From Microbacterium sp. HD4P20 (GTDB lineage Bacteria > Actinomycetota > Actinomycetes > Actinomycetales > Microbacteriaceae): 64,000 nt of DNA. How positions within the stretch are numbered: position 1 is the first letter of the stretch; each line of letters starts with the position of its first letter. A model generated the notes under the pieces. It was not told the DNA's origin. It ran no database searches and saw only the letters and a program-made list of their open reading frames with translations. Of this stretch, positions 52,734 to 62,075 are shown piece by piece. Position numbers and translations under genes: made by a program. The stretch is from assembly GCF_019449275.2 (NCBI RefSeq), contig NZ_JAHZQZ020000012.1, positions 496,001-560,000 on the forward strand. Reading direction: 5' to 3'.

Positions 52734-53138
52734 ATGTCCGCCATCGACGAGCCCCTCGCCGCGACGATCCGTGAGCTGGCGCTGCCCGCCGTCATCGCGA
52801 CGATCGCGACCGAGGGAGGCACGGCGGTGCACCCCGCTCTGCGGTTTCGTGCGCAGTCCGTGCATCCGGCAGCATGGTCGCTGGTCGAGCGGTCACCCGG
52901 TCTCGTGCCGCTGTGGTCGTGCGGCATCGACAGTGCGTTCGCAGACGCTGACGGCACCTTCGTGATGTGGTCGGTGGAAGAAGCGCGGCCGAGCCATCGG
53001 TTCCCCGACTACGCCGGGCTGGTGCGATCGCTCCTGACCGAGCTGCGCGAGGACGACGAGGACGAGGACGACCTCCGCGTCATCGCCGGACTGCTCCTGC
53101 CCGGTCGCAGGCTCGGGGGAGCTCAGACCCGGCGGTAG
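52734..53138 (+). CDS. Hypothetical protein
   Basis: 134 residues, acidic near the C-terminus (LREDDEDEDDLRVIAGLLLP). The stretch VPLWSCGIDSAFADADGTFVMW looks vaguely like SUKH/SMI1 proteins, but I cannot assign a family. It is probably leaderless. Its last 16 bases overlap the convergent desaturase gene. Confidence 0.65.
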   Translation: MSAIDEPLAATIRELALPAVIATIATEGGTAVHPALRFRAQSVHPAAWSLVERSPGLVPLWSCGIDSAFADADGTFVMWSVEEARPSHRFPDYAGLVRSLLTELREDDEDEDDLRVIAGLLLPGRRLGGAQTRR

Positions 53139-54280
53139 GTCCCGGCCATCGGGCAGTCGAACGGATCGCGGGCTGCCAGACCGACGCGGTTCAGGTAGTC
53201 GATCACGATGCCGTACGACTTCCACATCGTCGTCTCGACGTAGGGCACGTCGAGCGTCTCGCAGTGGTCGCGCACGATCTCGCGGGCGCGAGCCAGGTGC
53301 GGTCGGGGCATGTTCGGGAACAGGTGGTGCTCGATCTGGTAGTTGAGCCCGCCCATCATCCACGTGGCCCACCAACCGCCAGACACGTTGCGGGAGGTGC
53401 GGACCTGCTTGCTGAAGAAGTCGAGCTTCGCGTCCTTGGCGATGATCGGCATGCCCTTGTGATTGGGAGCGAAGGACGCGCCCATGTAGACGCCGAAGAC
53501 CGCGAGCTGAACGCCGAGGAAGGCGAAGGCCATGCCGAGCGGCAGGAAGAGGAAGACGGGCGTCCAGACCACGCCGAAGCGCGCGACCAGCATCGCCAGC
53601 TCGACCCAGCGGCCCTTGACCGGCTCGCGACTGAAGAGATGCTTGAAGGCGATGACGTGGAGGTTCAGTCCCTCGAGCGTCAGGAGCGGGAAGAACAGCC
53701 ATCCCTGGCGCTTCGTGATGAACCGGCGCAGTCCGCGGGCGCTCGCGGCATCCGTCTCGAGGAACGAGATGGTGTCGATCTCGATGTCGGGATCTTTGTC
53801 GACCCGGTTCGGGTTCGCGTGGTGCCGCGTGTGCTTGGTGGCCCACCACGAGTAGCTCATGCCGACGACGGCGTTGCCGAGAATGCGAGCGAGGCGGTCG
53901 TTGGCCGGTCCAGAAGTCAGGATCTGCCGGTGCGCGGCCTCGTGCGAGAGGAACGCGACCTGCGTGAACAGGATGCCGAGGGCCGCAGCGATGAACAGCT
54001 GGAACCAGCTGTCGCCGAGCAGGATGAATCCCGCGACGCAGCCGGCGAAGGCGAGAGCCAGCACCGTACCCACGATGCCGTAGAACCAGGGGGTGCGACG
54101 CAGCAGGCCTGTCTCTCGTACGATCTGCGAGACGTCGGTATAGGCCCGGGCGATGGGGGGGAACTCCGCTGTTCCGGCATAAGTCTGGCGAACGGGTCCG
54201 AGCCGGGGCTCGAGGGTGGTGGTGGAGGAGATGACGGGACCTGGTTTCGATCGGGGACCGCGTTGGCCTCGGGAAGCCAA
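53123..54280 (-). CDS. Membrane fatty acid (acyl-CoA/acyl-lipid) desaturase
   Basis: 385 residues from TTG. Three histidine boxes are present: HEAAH, HTRHHANP and QIEHHLFP, which bind the di-iron centre. Several membrane helices lie between them. The family introduces double bonds into fatty acyl chains and is often cold-linked; the cold-shock gene is next upstream on the same strand. The start is weak: TTG 54280 has no ribosome site, and the next in-frame starts lie well into the protein. The Q in the last box is typical of front-end/DesA3-like members. Confidence 0.88.
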   Translation of the reverse strand: MASRGQRGPRSKPGPVISSTTTLEPRLGPVRQTYAGTAEFPPIARAYTDVSQIVRETGLLRRTPWFYGIVGTVLALAFAGCVAGFILLGDSWFQLFIAAALGILFTQVAFLSHEAAHRQILTSGPANDRLARILGNAVVGMSYSWWATKHTRHHANPNRVDKDPDIEIDTISFLETDAASARGLRRFITKRQGWLFFPLLTLEGLNLHVIAFKHLFSREPVKGRWVELAMLVARFGVVWTPVFLFLPLGMAFAFLGVQLAVFGVYMGASFAPNHKGMPIIAKDAKLDFFSKQVRTSRNVSGGWWATWMMGGLNYQIEHHLFPNMPRPHLARAREIVRDHCETLDVPYVETTMWKSYGIVIDYLNRVGLAARDPFDCPMAGTYRRV

Positions 54281-54390
54281 AGGCGGTTGCCGATCGCTTA
54301 TGCCAGGCTACGCGCCCTCACATGGGGCGACGGGAATACGTCGCGACTCCCAGCCACTGATCAGGCCCGCGGGTTACCCAGACACACGAC

Positions 54391-54419
54391 AGCCCGGGAT
54401 GGCAATGCCATCCCGGGCT
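54391..54419 (-). terminator. Terminator of the cold-shock gene
   Basis: Stem AGCCCGGGATGGCA (54391-54404) pairs with TGCCATCCCGGGCT (54406-54419), lying 18-46 bases beyond the csp stop. Confidence 0.8.
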
Positions 54420-54436
54420 GACGAGAGATCAGGGGA

Positions 54437-54640
54437 TCAGAGCGGCCGGATGTTGGCTGCCTGCATGCCCTTCGGACCGCGCTCGGCGTCGAATTCGACC
54501 TTCTGGTCTTCACGGAGCTCCTTGAAGCCCTCGCCGGTGATCGCGCTGAAGTGTGCGAAGAGATCGGCCGAGCCGTCATCGGGAGCGATGAAGCCGTAGC
54601 CCTTCTCGGAGTTGAACCATTTCACGGTGCCAGTGGCCAT
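54437..54640 (-). CDS. cspA: Cold-shock domain protein
   Basis: 67 residues. The RNA-binding motifs are KGYGFI (RNP1) and LFAHFS (RNP2, V-to-L/A variant common in actinobacteria), and it starts [27 protein letters not shown] lies ahead of ATG 54640. These proteins act as RNA chaperones that melt structured mRNAs. A long leader upstream may carry temperature control. It has its own terminator. Confidence 0.95.
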   Translation of the reverse strand: MATGTVKWFNSEKGYGFIAPDDGSADLFAHFSAITGEGFKELREDQKVEFDAERGPKGMQAANIRPL

Positions 54641-54965
54641 CGTGTCTTTCCTTTTACTTTTCGGGCCGCGTAAGCGACCAGGGGTGCCGTTCCAACCTGT
54701 TCGGAACGGACATCGGGAGCACGCGTGCGGACGGATGCGACGCGGCAAGTCTTGTGACGAAGGTTATGAGATCTTTCGGGGAGATGCGCCGGCGTCGTGA
54801 TGCTCGTGCGCGGAAGTCGAGGGGAAGGGAGCCGGTTGTGCTGCGGCGGTCGGGCGTCAGGCGGTCTGCTTCTCCACAGTGAGGCAGAGGCTTTTCGACG
54901 CGGTGACCCGATTGGGCAATCGCCAGCGTAGCACGCCCTGCGGTGCGGACGTCACTCGCTGTGCA
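54641..54965 (-). other. Non-coding region: csp 5' leader and promoter area
   Basis: About 325 bases without a supported gene. The part next to csp is lower in GC and A-rich near the ribosome site, as in csp leaders. CATAAC about 130 bases upstream of the start (minus strand) might be a -10. The far end adjoins the terminator of the osmoprotectant operon. Reading frames here have poor bias. Confidence 0.5.
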
Positions 54966-55000
54966 CGACGGTGCCCGAGCCGGGGGCTCGGGCACCGTCG
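54966..55000 (-). terminator. Terminator of the osmoprotectant operon
   Basis: A perfect 16-bp stem (54966-54981 with 54985-55000) with a GGG loop lies 15 bases after the binding-protein stop on the minus strand. Confidence 0.85.
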
Positions 55001-55014
55001 CACGCGAGATCGGA

Positions 55015-55914
55015 TCAGTCCAGGCCGTTTTCGGCCAGCCAGTCGGCCGCGATGTCGTCGGCGGAGCGCTGGTCGACCGTCGACTGCACGTTCAGCGCGA
55101 CAAGCCCCTCGGGGGTGAGCGCCGCGCTCACGGCGTTGATGACATCCGAGATCTCGTCGGCGATGTCGGCGTTCACGACCGGCACCACGTTCGAGGCGAG
55201 GAACAGTCCCTCGGGGTCCTCGAGGGTGACGAGGTTCTCGGTCTCGATGCGCGGGTCGGCGCTGTAGACGTTGGCCACCTGGATGTTGCCGGCGACGAGC
55301 TCGTCGACCGTCGTGTCGGCGGTCGCTTCGAAGGCGACGGTCACGCCGTAGACGTCCTGCAGCCCGGTCGGTCCGTACGGGCGCTCCTCGAGCTCGGGCG
55401 CACCGCCCAGCACCAGACCCTCGATGCCGGCGAGGTCGCCGATGGAGGTGAGGCTGTGCTCCGCGGCGAAGTCCGCGGTGACGTTGTAGGAGTCCTGGTC
55501 GGTGGCCGACGACTGGTCGAGCACCGTGAGGCCCTCGGGGAGTGCCTCCTGCAGGGCGGCGTAGACGTCTTCCGAGGTGGTCGCGGTCGCTTCGGGATCG
55601 AAGAACTGCAGCAGGTTGCCGGTGTACTCGGGGAAGAGATCGATCGAGCCGTCCTCGAGCGACGGGATGTAGGCGTCCCGCTGGCCGATGTTGAACTGCC
55701 GGTCGACGTCGAACCCGGCGCCTTCGAGCGCCTGCGCGTAGATCTCGGCGATGATCTCGTTGGAGTAATAGGCCTGCGAGCCGATGACGATGGTCGAGGA
55801 ATCGCCGGTGTCGCCGCCTTCGAGCGGGTTGCTCGATGCGCAGCCGGCGAGTGCCAGCGCGGCGACAGCGGTCGCGCTCAGCGCCAGCGACAGTCGTTTG
55901 CGTGTGGTGGGCAT
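55015..55914 (-). CDS. Glycine betaine/choline-type ABC binding lipoprotein
   Basis: 299 residues with lipobox LAGC (Cys25). The OpuAC/OsmF-type domain shows IVIGSQAYYSNEIIAEIYAQ, DLFPEYTGNLLQFF and NVYSADPRI. It binds quaternary ammonium compounds for osmoprotection or as nutrients. Last gene of the minus-strand operon ATPase-permease-permease-binding protein, 27 bases after the second permease, with its own terminator. Confidence 0.88.
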   Translation of the reverse strand: MPTTRKRLSLALSATAVAALALAGCASSNPLEGGDTGDSSTIVIGSQAYYSNEIIAEIYAQALEGAGFDVDRQFNIGQRDAYIPSLEDGSIDLFPEYTGNLLQFFDPEATATTSEDVYAALQEALPEGLTVLDQSSATDQDSYNVTADFAAEHSLTSIGDLAGIEGLVLGGAPELEERPYGPTGLQDVYGVTVAFEATADTTVDELVAGNIQVANVYSADPRIETENLVTLEDPEGLFLASNVVPVVNADIADEISDVINAVSAALTPEGLVALNVQSTVDQRSADDIAADWLAENGLD

Positions 55915-55941
55915 TTCGGATCCTCCGGGGTTGGGTGGGGG

Positions 55942-56667
55942 TCAGGTGGAAGGCTCTGTGACGAGCGTGGGGGCGGGAGTGCGGGTGGAGCGGCGCGGGC
56001 GCGGTCCGGTGGTGTGCGGAACGGCGAAGCGCGCCAGGAGTGCGAAGAGACCGTCGAGTACGAGTGCGAGAACGACGACGATGATCGAGGCGCCCAGCAC
56101 CTGCGGGAAGTCGCGGGTGTTGATGCCTTGGATCATGAAGAACCCCAGGCCGCCCAGGCCCACGTAGGCAGCGATGGTCACCGTCGCGACCACTTGCAGC
56201 GTGGCCGAACGGAAACCGCCGATGAGAAGAGAGAGTCCAAGAGGCACCTCTATCTTGAAGAGGATCTGCCACTCGGTCATTCCCATGGCTCTTCCGGCGT
56301 CGATGACCGAACGGTCTATGGCCTCGATGCCGGCGTACGCGCCGGCGAGGATCGAGGGAATGGCGAGCAGCACGAAGGCGACGATCGCGGCCTCCGTCTT
56401 GAGCGTGACTCCGATGAGCATCACGAGCAGGGTGACCAGCCCCAGCGCGGGCAGTGCCCGCGCGGCGCCGGAGAGGAACACAGCGATCTCGCGCCCTCGA
56501 CCGGTATGCCCGATGAGCCAGCCGATCGGGACGGCGATCACCGCGGCGATCAGCACCGAGAAGAAGGTGAAGGCGAGATGCTGGAGGATCGCCTCCGGCA
56601 GGGGCAGCGACCCCGTCAGCTGCTCGGGCGAGAAGATCCACGCCAACGCCTCGGCGAAGAGATTCAT
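55942..56667 (-). CDS. OpuC-type osmoprotectant ABC permease (second)
   Basis: 241 residues from ATG 56667, overlapping the stop of the first permease (ATGA). About six membrane segments with DAGRAMGMTEWQILFKIEVP as the EAA loop, then AYVGLGGLGFFMIQGIN. The C-terminus is Pro/Arg/Thr-rich. It forms a heterodimer with the first permease. Confidence 0.88.
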   Translation of the reverse strand: MNLFAEALAWIFSPEQLTGSLPLPEAILQHLAFTFFSVLIAAVIAVPIGWLIGHTGRGREIAVFLSGAARALPALGLVTLLVMLIGVTLKTEAAIVAFVLLAIPSILAGAYAGIEAIDRSVIDAGRAMGMTEWQILFKIEVPLGLSLLIGGFRSATLQVVATVTIAAYVGLGGLGFFMIQGINTRDFPQVLGASIIVVVLALVLDGLFALLARFAVPHTTGPRPRRSTRTPAPTLVTEPST

Positions 56668-57338
56668 GCGGTCACCACGCGCGATCGCCGGCGGGGAGGC
56701 ATCGCGGCGCGACGCGACCACGGCATGAGTGTTCGACCGAGCAGCACCAGCAGCAGGTCGATGACGAGGGCGATGATCACCACCGCCGCAACGCCGGCGA
56801 ACACCTCGGCGAGGATGCGACGCTGATAGCCGTTCGTGAACAGGTACCCGAGGTTCTGGACGCCGACCAGGACTCCCACGGTGGCGAGTGAGATCGTGGA
56901 GACCGCCGTGACCCGCAACCCGGAGAGGATGACGGGTCCGGCGAGCGGGAAGTCGACTCTCCAGAAGCGGCGCCACGGCCCGAAGCCGACGGCGACCGCG
57001 GCGCCGCGGGTGGTCGCATCCACCGATGACAGACCGTCAGCGACCGATCTCGTCATGATGGCGACGGCGTAGATGGCCAGGACGGCGATCAGGTTGAGGT
57101 CGGAGCGGGCGGGTACGCCGAGCAGAGCCGCAACGACGAAGAACAGGGCGAACGAAGGGATCGTGTACAGCAGCCCCACCATGGTGAGCACCGGTCCCCG
57201 CAGCTTCGAATAGCGGAACGCGGCCCAGCCGATCGGGAGCGAGACGACGAACCCCAGCACGATCGCAATGCTGCTCTGGCGGAGATGATCCACCGTCAGC
57301 CCGCCGATCAGGTCGAGGTTGTCGAGAACCCAGTTCAC
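56664..57338 (-). CDS. OpuC-type osmoprotectant ABC permease (first)
   Basis: 224 residues. It begins MNWVLDNLDLIGGLTVDHLR and continues through LPIGWAAFRYSKLRGPVLTM. The EAA-like loop contains AAVAVGFGPWRRFWRVDFPLA, and NLGYLFTNGYQ follows. It overlaps the ATPase stop (ATGA). The two permeases resemble OpuCB and OpuCD. Confidence 0.88.
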   Translation of the reverse strand: MNWVLDNLDLIGGLTVDHLRQSSIAIVLGFVVSLPIGWAAFRYSKLRGPVLTMVGLLYTIPSFALFFVVAALLGVPARSDLNLIAVLAIYAVAIMTRSVADGLSSVDATTRGAAVAVGFGPWRRFWRVDFPLAGPVILSGLRVTAVSTISLATVGVLVGVQNLGYLFTNGYQRRILAEVFAGVAAVVIIALVIDLLLVLLGRTLMPWSRRAAMPPRRRSRVVTA

Positions 57339-58177
57339 GCGGTGTCCTCCACGAGCGCGCCGTCCTCGACGAGAACGCCCTGCGTGCGCCCCGCGCCGTC
57401 CACCAGCACGGTTCCGTGCGGGGTCTGCTTGCGATGCAGGGCCCGCGCGCCCCGCTCGGCGCCGATGAACTCCGCGACGAAGTCGCTCGCCGGGTTCTCG
57501 ATGATCTCGCTCGGCGTGCCGACCTGGGCGATGTGTGCGCCCTTCTCGAGGATCACGACCTGGTCGCCCAGCAGGAACGCCTCGTCGACGTCGTGGGTGA
57601 CGAAGACGACGGTCTTGTCGAGGTCCTCCTGCAGCCGCAGGGTCTCGGTCTGCAGCTCCTTGCGCACGATCGGATCCACAGCGCCGAAGGGCTCGTCCAT
57701 CAGCAGGATGTTGGGGTCGACCGCCAACGCGCGCGCGACGCCTACCCGCTGCTGCTGCCCGCCGGACAGCTGGCTCGGATAGCGCGCAGCGAGCCCGCGG
57801 TCGAGGCCGACGACATCCATCAGCTCCAGGGCTCGCGCGCGCGCCTGCCGACGAGGGACACCCGAGAGGACCGGGACGGTGGCGATGTTGTCGATCACCG
57901 AGAAGTGGGGAAGCAGGCCGGCGTTCTGCAGCACGTAGCCGATGCCCCGCCGCAGAGTGACCGGGTCACGATCGGCGATGGGCTCGTCGTCGATCGTGAT
58001 CTGCCCGCCGGTGGGTTCGACGAGTCTGTTGATCATGCGCAGGAGAGTCGTCTTGCCGCACCCCGAGGAGCCGACGAAGACCGTCGTCTTATGGGCGGGG
58101 ATGACCAGGTTGAAGTCATCGACAGCGAGCGTTCCATCGCCGAATCGCTTCGAGACCGCCCGGAATTCGATCGCCAT
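57335..58177 (-). CDS. OpuC-type osmoprotectant ABC ATPase
   Basis: 280 residues from ATG 58177 with AAAGGA upstream. Walker A GSSGCGKTT, signature LSGGQQQRVGVARAL, Walker B ILLMDEPFGAVD. It is shorter than ATPases with paired CBS domains; the C-terminus instead ends RKQTPHGTVLVDGAGRTQG. It leads the operon and faces the disulfide-oxidoreductase gene across a 152-base spacer. Confidence 0.9.
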   Translation of the reverse strand: MAIEFRAVSKRFGDGTLAVDDFNLVIPAHKTTVFVGSSGCGKTTLLRMINRLVEPTGGQITIDDEPIADRDPVTLRRGIGYVLQNAGLLPHFSVIDNIATVPVLSGVPRRQARARALELMDVVGLDRGLAARYPSQLSGGQQQRVGVARALAVDPNILLMDEPFGAVDPIVRKELQTETLRLQEDLDKTVVFVTHDVDEAFLLGDQVVILEKGAHIAQVGTPSEIIENPASDFVAEFIGAERGARALHRKQTPHGTVLVDGAGRTQGVLVEDGALVEDTA

Positions 58178-58270
58178 GCTGTCCTTTCGGCGGGATTCCA
58201 GAAAACCACAGGTCGCCGACATCAGGCCGGAATCGACGCACCGTGACGTTCCTGAGATGTTTCGTGGCAG

Positions 58271-58283
58271 TCCGCTGAGCGGA
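58271..58283. promoter_or_regulatory. Small palindrome between divergent genes
   Basis: TCCGCT-G-AGCGGA lies between the osmoprotectant operon and the oxidoreductase gene. It may be an operator, but it is unsupported by a second copy. Confidence 0.25.
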
Positions 58284-58316
58284 TTGCTCAGTCGCCCCGG
58301 CGCGGCTTTCCCGCAG

Positions 58317-58322
58317 TACCGT
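58317..58322 (+). promoter_or_regulatory. Leaderless -10 box (TACCGT)
   Basis: TACCGT, seven bases, then ATG 58330. Confidence 0.5.
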
Positions 58323-58329
58323 GTCCCCT

Positions 58330-59748
58330 ATGAGCACTCGCGAGTACGACCTCGTCGTCATCGGAGCAGGCCCCGTCGGCGAGAACGTCGCCGACAGGGC
58401 GGTACAAGGAGGACTGTCGGTCGCGATCGTCGAGAGTGAACTCGTCGGCGGCGAGTGCTCCTACTGGGCGTGCATGCCCTCGAAGGCGCTGCTGCGTGCC
58501 GGGTCCGCACTCCGCGCCGCACGCGATGTGGAGGGTGCGGTGCAGGCGGTGACCGGCTCGGTCGACGTCTCGGCCGCGCTCAAGAGGCGTGACGCGATCG
58601 TCCACGAGTGGAACGACGCATCGCAGGTCGATTGGCTCCAATCCACCGGGATCGACCTCGTACGCGGGCACGGCCGGATCTCGGGTGAGCGTCAGGTCAC
58701 CGTGACTGACGCGGACGGCGCCGAGACGGTGCTGGTCGCGCGGCACGCCGTGGCCGTCAGCACCGGTTCGGCGGCGCTGCTTCCCGACATCCCGGGCCTG
58801 CGCGAGGCTCAGCCCTGGACCAGCCGCGAAGCGACAGGCGTGCGCCAGGTGCCGGCATCCCTCGCAATCCTCGGCGGCGGAGTCGTGGGCAGCGAGATGG
58901 CGACGCTGTTCGCATCGTTCGGCACCGCCGTGACGCTGATCGCCCGCTCCGGTCTGCTGGGCGGTGTCGAGGCGTTCGCGGGCGAGGCCGTGAAGCAGGC
59001 GTTGACGGATGCCGGAGCCGACGTCCGCACGGGCGTCGAGGTCGAGCGGGTCGCGCGCAACGCCGACGGCGAAGTCGTGCTGTCTCTCTCAGACGGGTCG
59101 GAGGTGCGAGCGGCCGAACTGCTCGTGGCGACGGGGCGCGTGCCCCGCACCCAGGACCTCGGCATCGAAGCGATCGGGCTCAAGCCGGGGGCATGGCTCG
59201 ATGTCGACGACACGCTGCGCGTGCGTGGCGTCGACTGGCTCTATGCCGTCGGCGACGTCAACCATCGCGCGCTGCTGACGCACCAGGGCAAGTACCAGGC
59301 GCGGGCGGCGGGCGACGTCATCGCGGCACGGGCGCACGGCCGCGAGATCGACGAAGCTCCGTGGGGGGCGCATGTCGCCACGGCCGATCACTCCGCGGTG
59401 CCGCAGGTGGTGTTCACCGATCCCGAGGTGGCGGCGGTCGGTCACACCGAGGCGTCCGCACGCGCTGCCGGCATCGGCATCCGGGTCCTCGATTACGACC
59501 TGTCATGGGTCGCCGGAGCGAGCACGCACGCCGACCACTACCGGGGCCAGGCGCGCGCGATCGTCGACGAGGAGCGCGGCGTGCTGATCGGTGCGACGTT
59601 CGTCGGCCCCGATGTCGCCGAGCTGCTTCACGCAGCGACGATCGCGATCGTGGGCGAGGTGCCGATCGACCGCCTGTGGCATGCGGTGCCGTCGTACCCG
59701 ACTCTCAGCGAGGTCTGGCTGCGCTGGCTCGAGGCCTGGGGGCGCTGA
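58330..59748 (+). CDS. FAD-dependent pyridine nucleotide-disulfide oxidoreductase
   Basis: 472 residues. FAD site [18 protein letters not shown]; redox pair in [16 protein letters not shown] (Cys-x4-Cys); NAD(P) site [22 protein letters not shown]-terminal dimerisation domain. It belongs to the lipoamide dehydrogenase/mercuric reductase class, but the last segment lacks the usual His-Glu active-site context of true Lpd, so the substrate is unclear. ATG 58330 is preferred over in-frame GTG 58321. Convergent with the flavodoxin-family gene, five bases apart. Confidence 0.86.
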   Translation: MSTREYDLVVIGAGPVGENVADRAVQGGLSVAIVESELVGGECSYWACMPSKALLRAGSALRAARDVEGAVQAVTGSVDVSAALKRRDAIVHEWNDASQVDWLQSTGIDLVRGHGRISGERQVTVTDADGAETVLVARHAVAVSTGSAALLPDIPGLREAQPWTSREATGVRQVPASLAILGGGVVGSEMATLFASFGTAVTLIARSGLLGGVEAFAGEAVKQALTDAGADVRTGVEVERVARNADGEVVLSLSDGSEVRAAELLVATGRVPRTQDLGIEAIGLKPGAWLDVDDTLRVRGVDWLYAVGDVNHRALLTHQGKYQARAAGDVIAARAHGREIDEAPWGAHVATADHSAVPQVVFTDPEVAAVGHTEASARAAGIGIRVLDYDLSWVAGASTHADHYRGQARAIVDEERGVLIGATFVGPDVAELLHAATIAIVGEVPIDRLWHAVPSYPTLSEVWLRWLEAWGR

Positions 59749-59753
59749 GCTCG

Positions 59754-60362
59754 TCACTCCGGCGGCGCCGGGTACGGTCGTTCCCTCAGCACGGTGGCCA
59801 GATGCGCCGCGTTCCGCGCGAGCGTCGCGATCGTCGATGCGACCTTCTCGGGCGTCTCGGCGAGGTCCTTGTAGTCGGTCGTATGCATCGCCTCGCCATT
59901 CCAGTACACGCCACCCTGCGACGGGATGGTGAACCCCACGTCGCCGAGAGCCTGATACAGGTCGGCGGTGATGGCGTGGGCGCCGTCCTCGTTGCCCAGC
60001 ACGACGGTCACGGCGACCTTGCCGGCCAGAACGACCCGCCCCTCGTCATCCGTCTCGGACAGTTCCGCGTCGAGCCGCTCGAGCACGCGCTGTGCGACGC
60101 TGGACATGTGGCCCATCCAGGTGGGTGTGGCGAGGACGAGGATGTCGGCCGCCATGACCTCCTCCCTGATGCGCGGCCACTCATCACCATCGCCCATGTC
60201 GGCCTGGATTCCCGGCTTGACGTCGAAGTCGACGACGCGGAACTGTTCTCCGGCGACGCCGTGGCCGGCCAGGGCGTCGAGCACCTGCTGCGCCATCAGT
60301 TCCGAGCTGGAGGCGGCGGGGGACGGTTTGAGCGTGCAGTTGAGGGCGAGTGCACGAAGCAT
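59754..60362 (-). CDS. Flavodoxin-family NAD(P)H-dependent oxidoreductase
   Basis: 202 residues. [22 protein letters not shown] and [25 protein letters not shown] are the FMN-binding features of the NADPH-dependent FMN reductase family. AGAGGAA lies before the ATG, and TAGCCT about 40 bases upstream on the minus strand could be its -10, giving a led transcript. Possible roles are quinone or nitro reduction. Confidence 0.85.
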   Translation of the reverse strand: MLRALALNCTLKPSPAASSSELMAQQVLDALAGHGVAGEQFRVVDFDVKPGIQADMGDGDEWPRIREEVMAADILVLATPTWMGHMSSVAQRVLERLDAELSETDDEGRVVLAGKVAVTVVLGNEDGAHAITADLYQALGDVGFTIPSQGGVYWNGEAMHTTDYKDLAETPEKVASTIATLARNAAHLATVLRERPYPAPPE

Positions 60363-60552
60363 GGCATTCCTCTCGTGATCGACATTTGCATCGACACCGG
60401 CAGGCTACGCACGACTCGGCGGTGCGGGGAGGGCCTTGACAGGGTCCGCCCGCGGACCGGGCCGTCGAAGAGATTTCCATGCAACTGCATCCGAATCCCG
60501 TCCCGCACCGGAAAGCACTGTCATGGGGTGGTGATGGACCGCCCCCATCATG

Positions 60553-60558
60553 AGGAGG
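60553..60558 (+). promoter_or_regulatory. Ribosome binding site deciding GTG 60565
   Basis: AGGAGG lies six bases before GTG 60565. The in-frame ATG 60550 would place its start codon upstream of this strong site. Confidence 0.65.
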
Positions 60559-60564
60559 AAGACA

Positions 60565-61395
60565 GTGCGAAAGACAGCAGCCGCCGGTCTCGCCGTCGGC
60601 ATCATCGCGGCTCTCGGGTTCGCGATGCCGGCATCGGCCGACACGAACGGATCCGCGCAGCTCTCGGTGCTCCACGGCATCCCCGACACACCCGTCGACG
60701 TCTATGTCAACGGCGAGCTCACTCTCGACGACTTCCAGCCGGGAGACCTCGCCGGTCCCCTCGAACTCCCGGCCGGCGACTACGAAGTCGCTCTGACGGC
60801 GACGGATGCCGCGGACGCGAGTTCTCCGGTGCTCGGGCCCGCCACGCTCACGCTCGCGGCGGGCTCGAACTACACGGCCGTCGCGCACCTGACCGAAGCC
60901 GGTGAACCGGGACTGAACCTTTTCACCAACGACACCGCGACCACGGCTGCCGGTGAGGGCCGGCTCACGGTCCGCCATGTCGCCGCCGCTCCCGCGGTGG
61001 ACGTGCTCGCCGGCGGATCGCCGGTCGTCGAGGGGCTCACGAACCCGAACGAGGCCACGCTGAACCTGCCGGCCGGCACGGTCTCGGCCGCCGTCGCGCT
61101 CGCGGGAACCACCGAACCGGTGCTCGGCCCGACAGACGTGCAGATCCAGGACGGCGTCCTGACGATCGTGTACGCGTGGGGAAGCGCCGAGGACGGCAAC
61201 CTCGCGATCGCGGCGCAGACCGTCACCGGCCTGCACTCCAGCCCTGACGGCGTGCCGTCCGGATCGGCCGGCTACCTCGCGCAGCGCGACGCGTCGACCA
61301 CGTTCCTGATGATCGCGGGCGCCGGGGTGCTGGCGATCGCGGTGACCGTCGGAGCCGTCACCCTCGTGCGGGCTCGGCAGGGGGCTTCGCACTGA
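60565..61395 (+). CDS. Secreted DUF4397 domain protein with C-terminal anchor
   Basis: 276 residues. A Sec signal peptide ends near PASADTNG. Two DUF4397 repeats follow (AQLSVLHGIPDTPVDVYVNG and LTVRHVAAAPAVDVLAGG). A C-terminal membrane helix (TTFLMIAGAGVLAIAVTVGA) and basic tail RARQGASH end it. I see no LPxTG motif before the helix; the preceding sequence is SAGYLAQRDAS. Together with the next gene, a sortase, it looks like a surface protein and its anchoring enzyme, but by an unusual signal. Confidence 0.85.
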   Translation: MRKTAAAGLAVGIIAALGFAMPASADTNGSAQLSVLHGIPDTPVDVYVNGELTLDDFQPGDLAGPLELPAGDYEVALTATDAADASSPVLGPATLTLAAGSNYTAVAHLTEAGEPGLNLFTNDTATTAAGEGRLTVRHVAAAPAVDVLAGGSPVVEGLTNPNEATLNLPAGTVSAAVALAGTTEPVLGPTDVQIQDGVLTIVYAWGSAEDGNLAIAAQTVTGLHSSPDGVPSGSAGYLAQRDASTTFLMIAGAGVLAIAVTVGAVTLVRARQGASH

Positions 61396-62075
61396 TGGCG
61401 CGGGGCACGTCGCGAAGCCTCCGGAGGGAGCAGCCGATGGTCTGCGCTCTCGCCGGAACGGTTCTCGCGGCGTGCCTCGTCGCCTGCACACCGGTGGGGG
61501 CGGGAGACGCGACGCCCACCCCCAGTCGCATCGCGACGGCGTCTCCTTCCGCTCCCACCTCACCCGCCGCGCCGACGCCGACGATCGACGTGCCCGTTCA
61601 GTCGAGCGCACTGTCGGCGCCGGCGGCTGCGGTGCCTCCCGTGCGGTTGCGCATCGATGCGCTCGGTATCGACATGCCGGTGACCGACGTCGGGATCGAG
61701 CCCAGCGGTCAGATGGAACTGCCGGTCGACCCGGCCGTGGCGGGCTGGTACCGGTACGGGCCGGATGCGCGAAGCGAGGCGGGCAACCTCATGCTCGCCG
61801 CCCACGTCGACGCTCCCGACTACCCGATCGGGCCGCTCGCACGACTGCGTGAACTGGGCCCCGGTGCCACCTTGTCGATCGAGGCCGCCGACGGGTCATC
61901 GCGTGGCTACGTGGTGGAGTCGCTCACCTTCTACGACAAGACCGCGCTGCCGACCGCAGAGCTGTTCGCCCGGGACGGAGCGCCGACGCTCGTGATCATC
62001 ACGTGCGGGGGCCCGTTCGATCCCACCACGGGCCGATACCGCGATAACGTCGTCGCGATCGCACGACAGCAATGA
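61395..62075 (+). CDS. Class F sortase
   Basis: 226 residues, TGATG-coupled to the DUF4397 gene. Signal/anchor region, then a Ser/Thr/Pro-rich stalk. The sortase core has the catalytic His in NLMLAAHVDAP, Cys204 in LVIITCGG and Arg in TGRYRDN. A second, strongly preceded start exists at ATG 61437 (GGAGGGAG), but it would remove the basic n-region. Class F sortases are typical of actinobacteria. Its substrate is probably the DUF4397 protein. Confidence 0.87.
   Translation: MARGTSRSLRREQPMVCALAGTVLAACLVACTPVGAGDATPTPSRIATASPSAPTSPAAPTPTIDVPVQSSALSAPAAAVPPVRLRIDALGIDMPVTDVGIEPSGQMELPVDPAVAGWYRYGPDARSEAGNLMLAAHVDAPDYPIGPLARLRELGPGATLSIEAADGSSRGYVVESLTFYDKTALPTAELFARDGAPTLVIITCGGPFDPTTGRYRDNVVAIARQQ

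Noticed and set aside
54654..54995. 113-codon frame in the csp leader region
   Set aside because: It has poor codon bias and overlaps the csp ribosome site and the osmoprotectant terminator; no recognisable domain.
60436..60464. TTGACA (60436-60441) as the -35 of the DUF4397 gene
   Set aside because: No -10-like sequence is found at a suitable distance, and an ECF-type promoter seems as likely.
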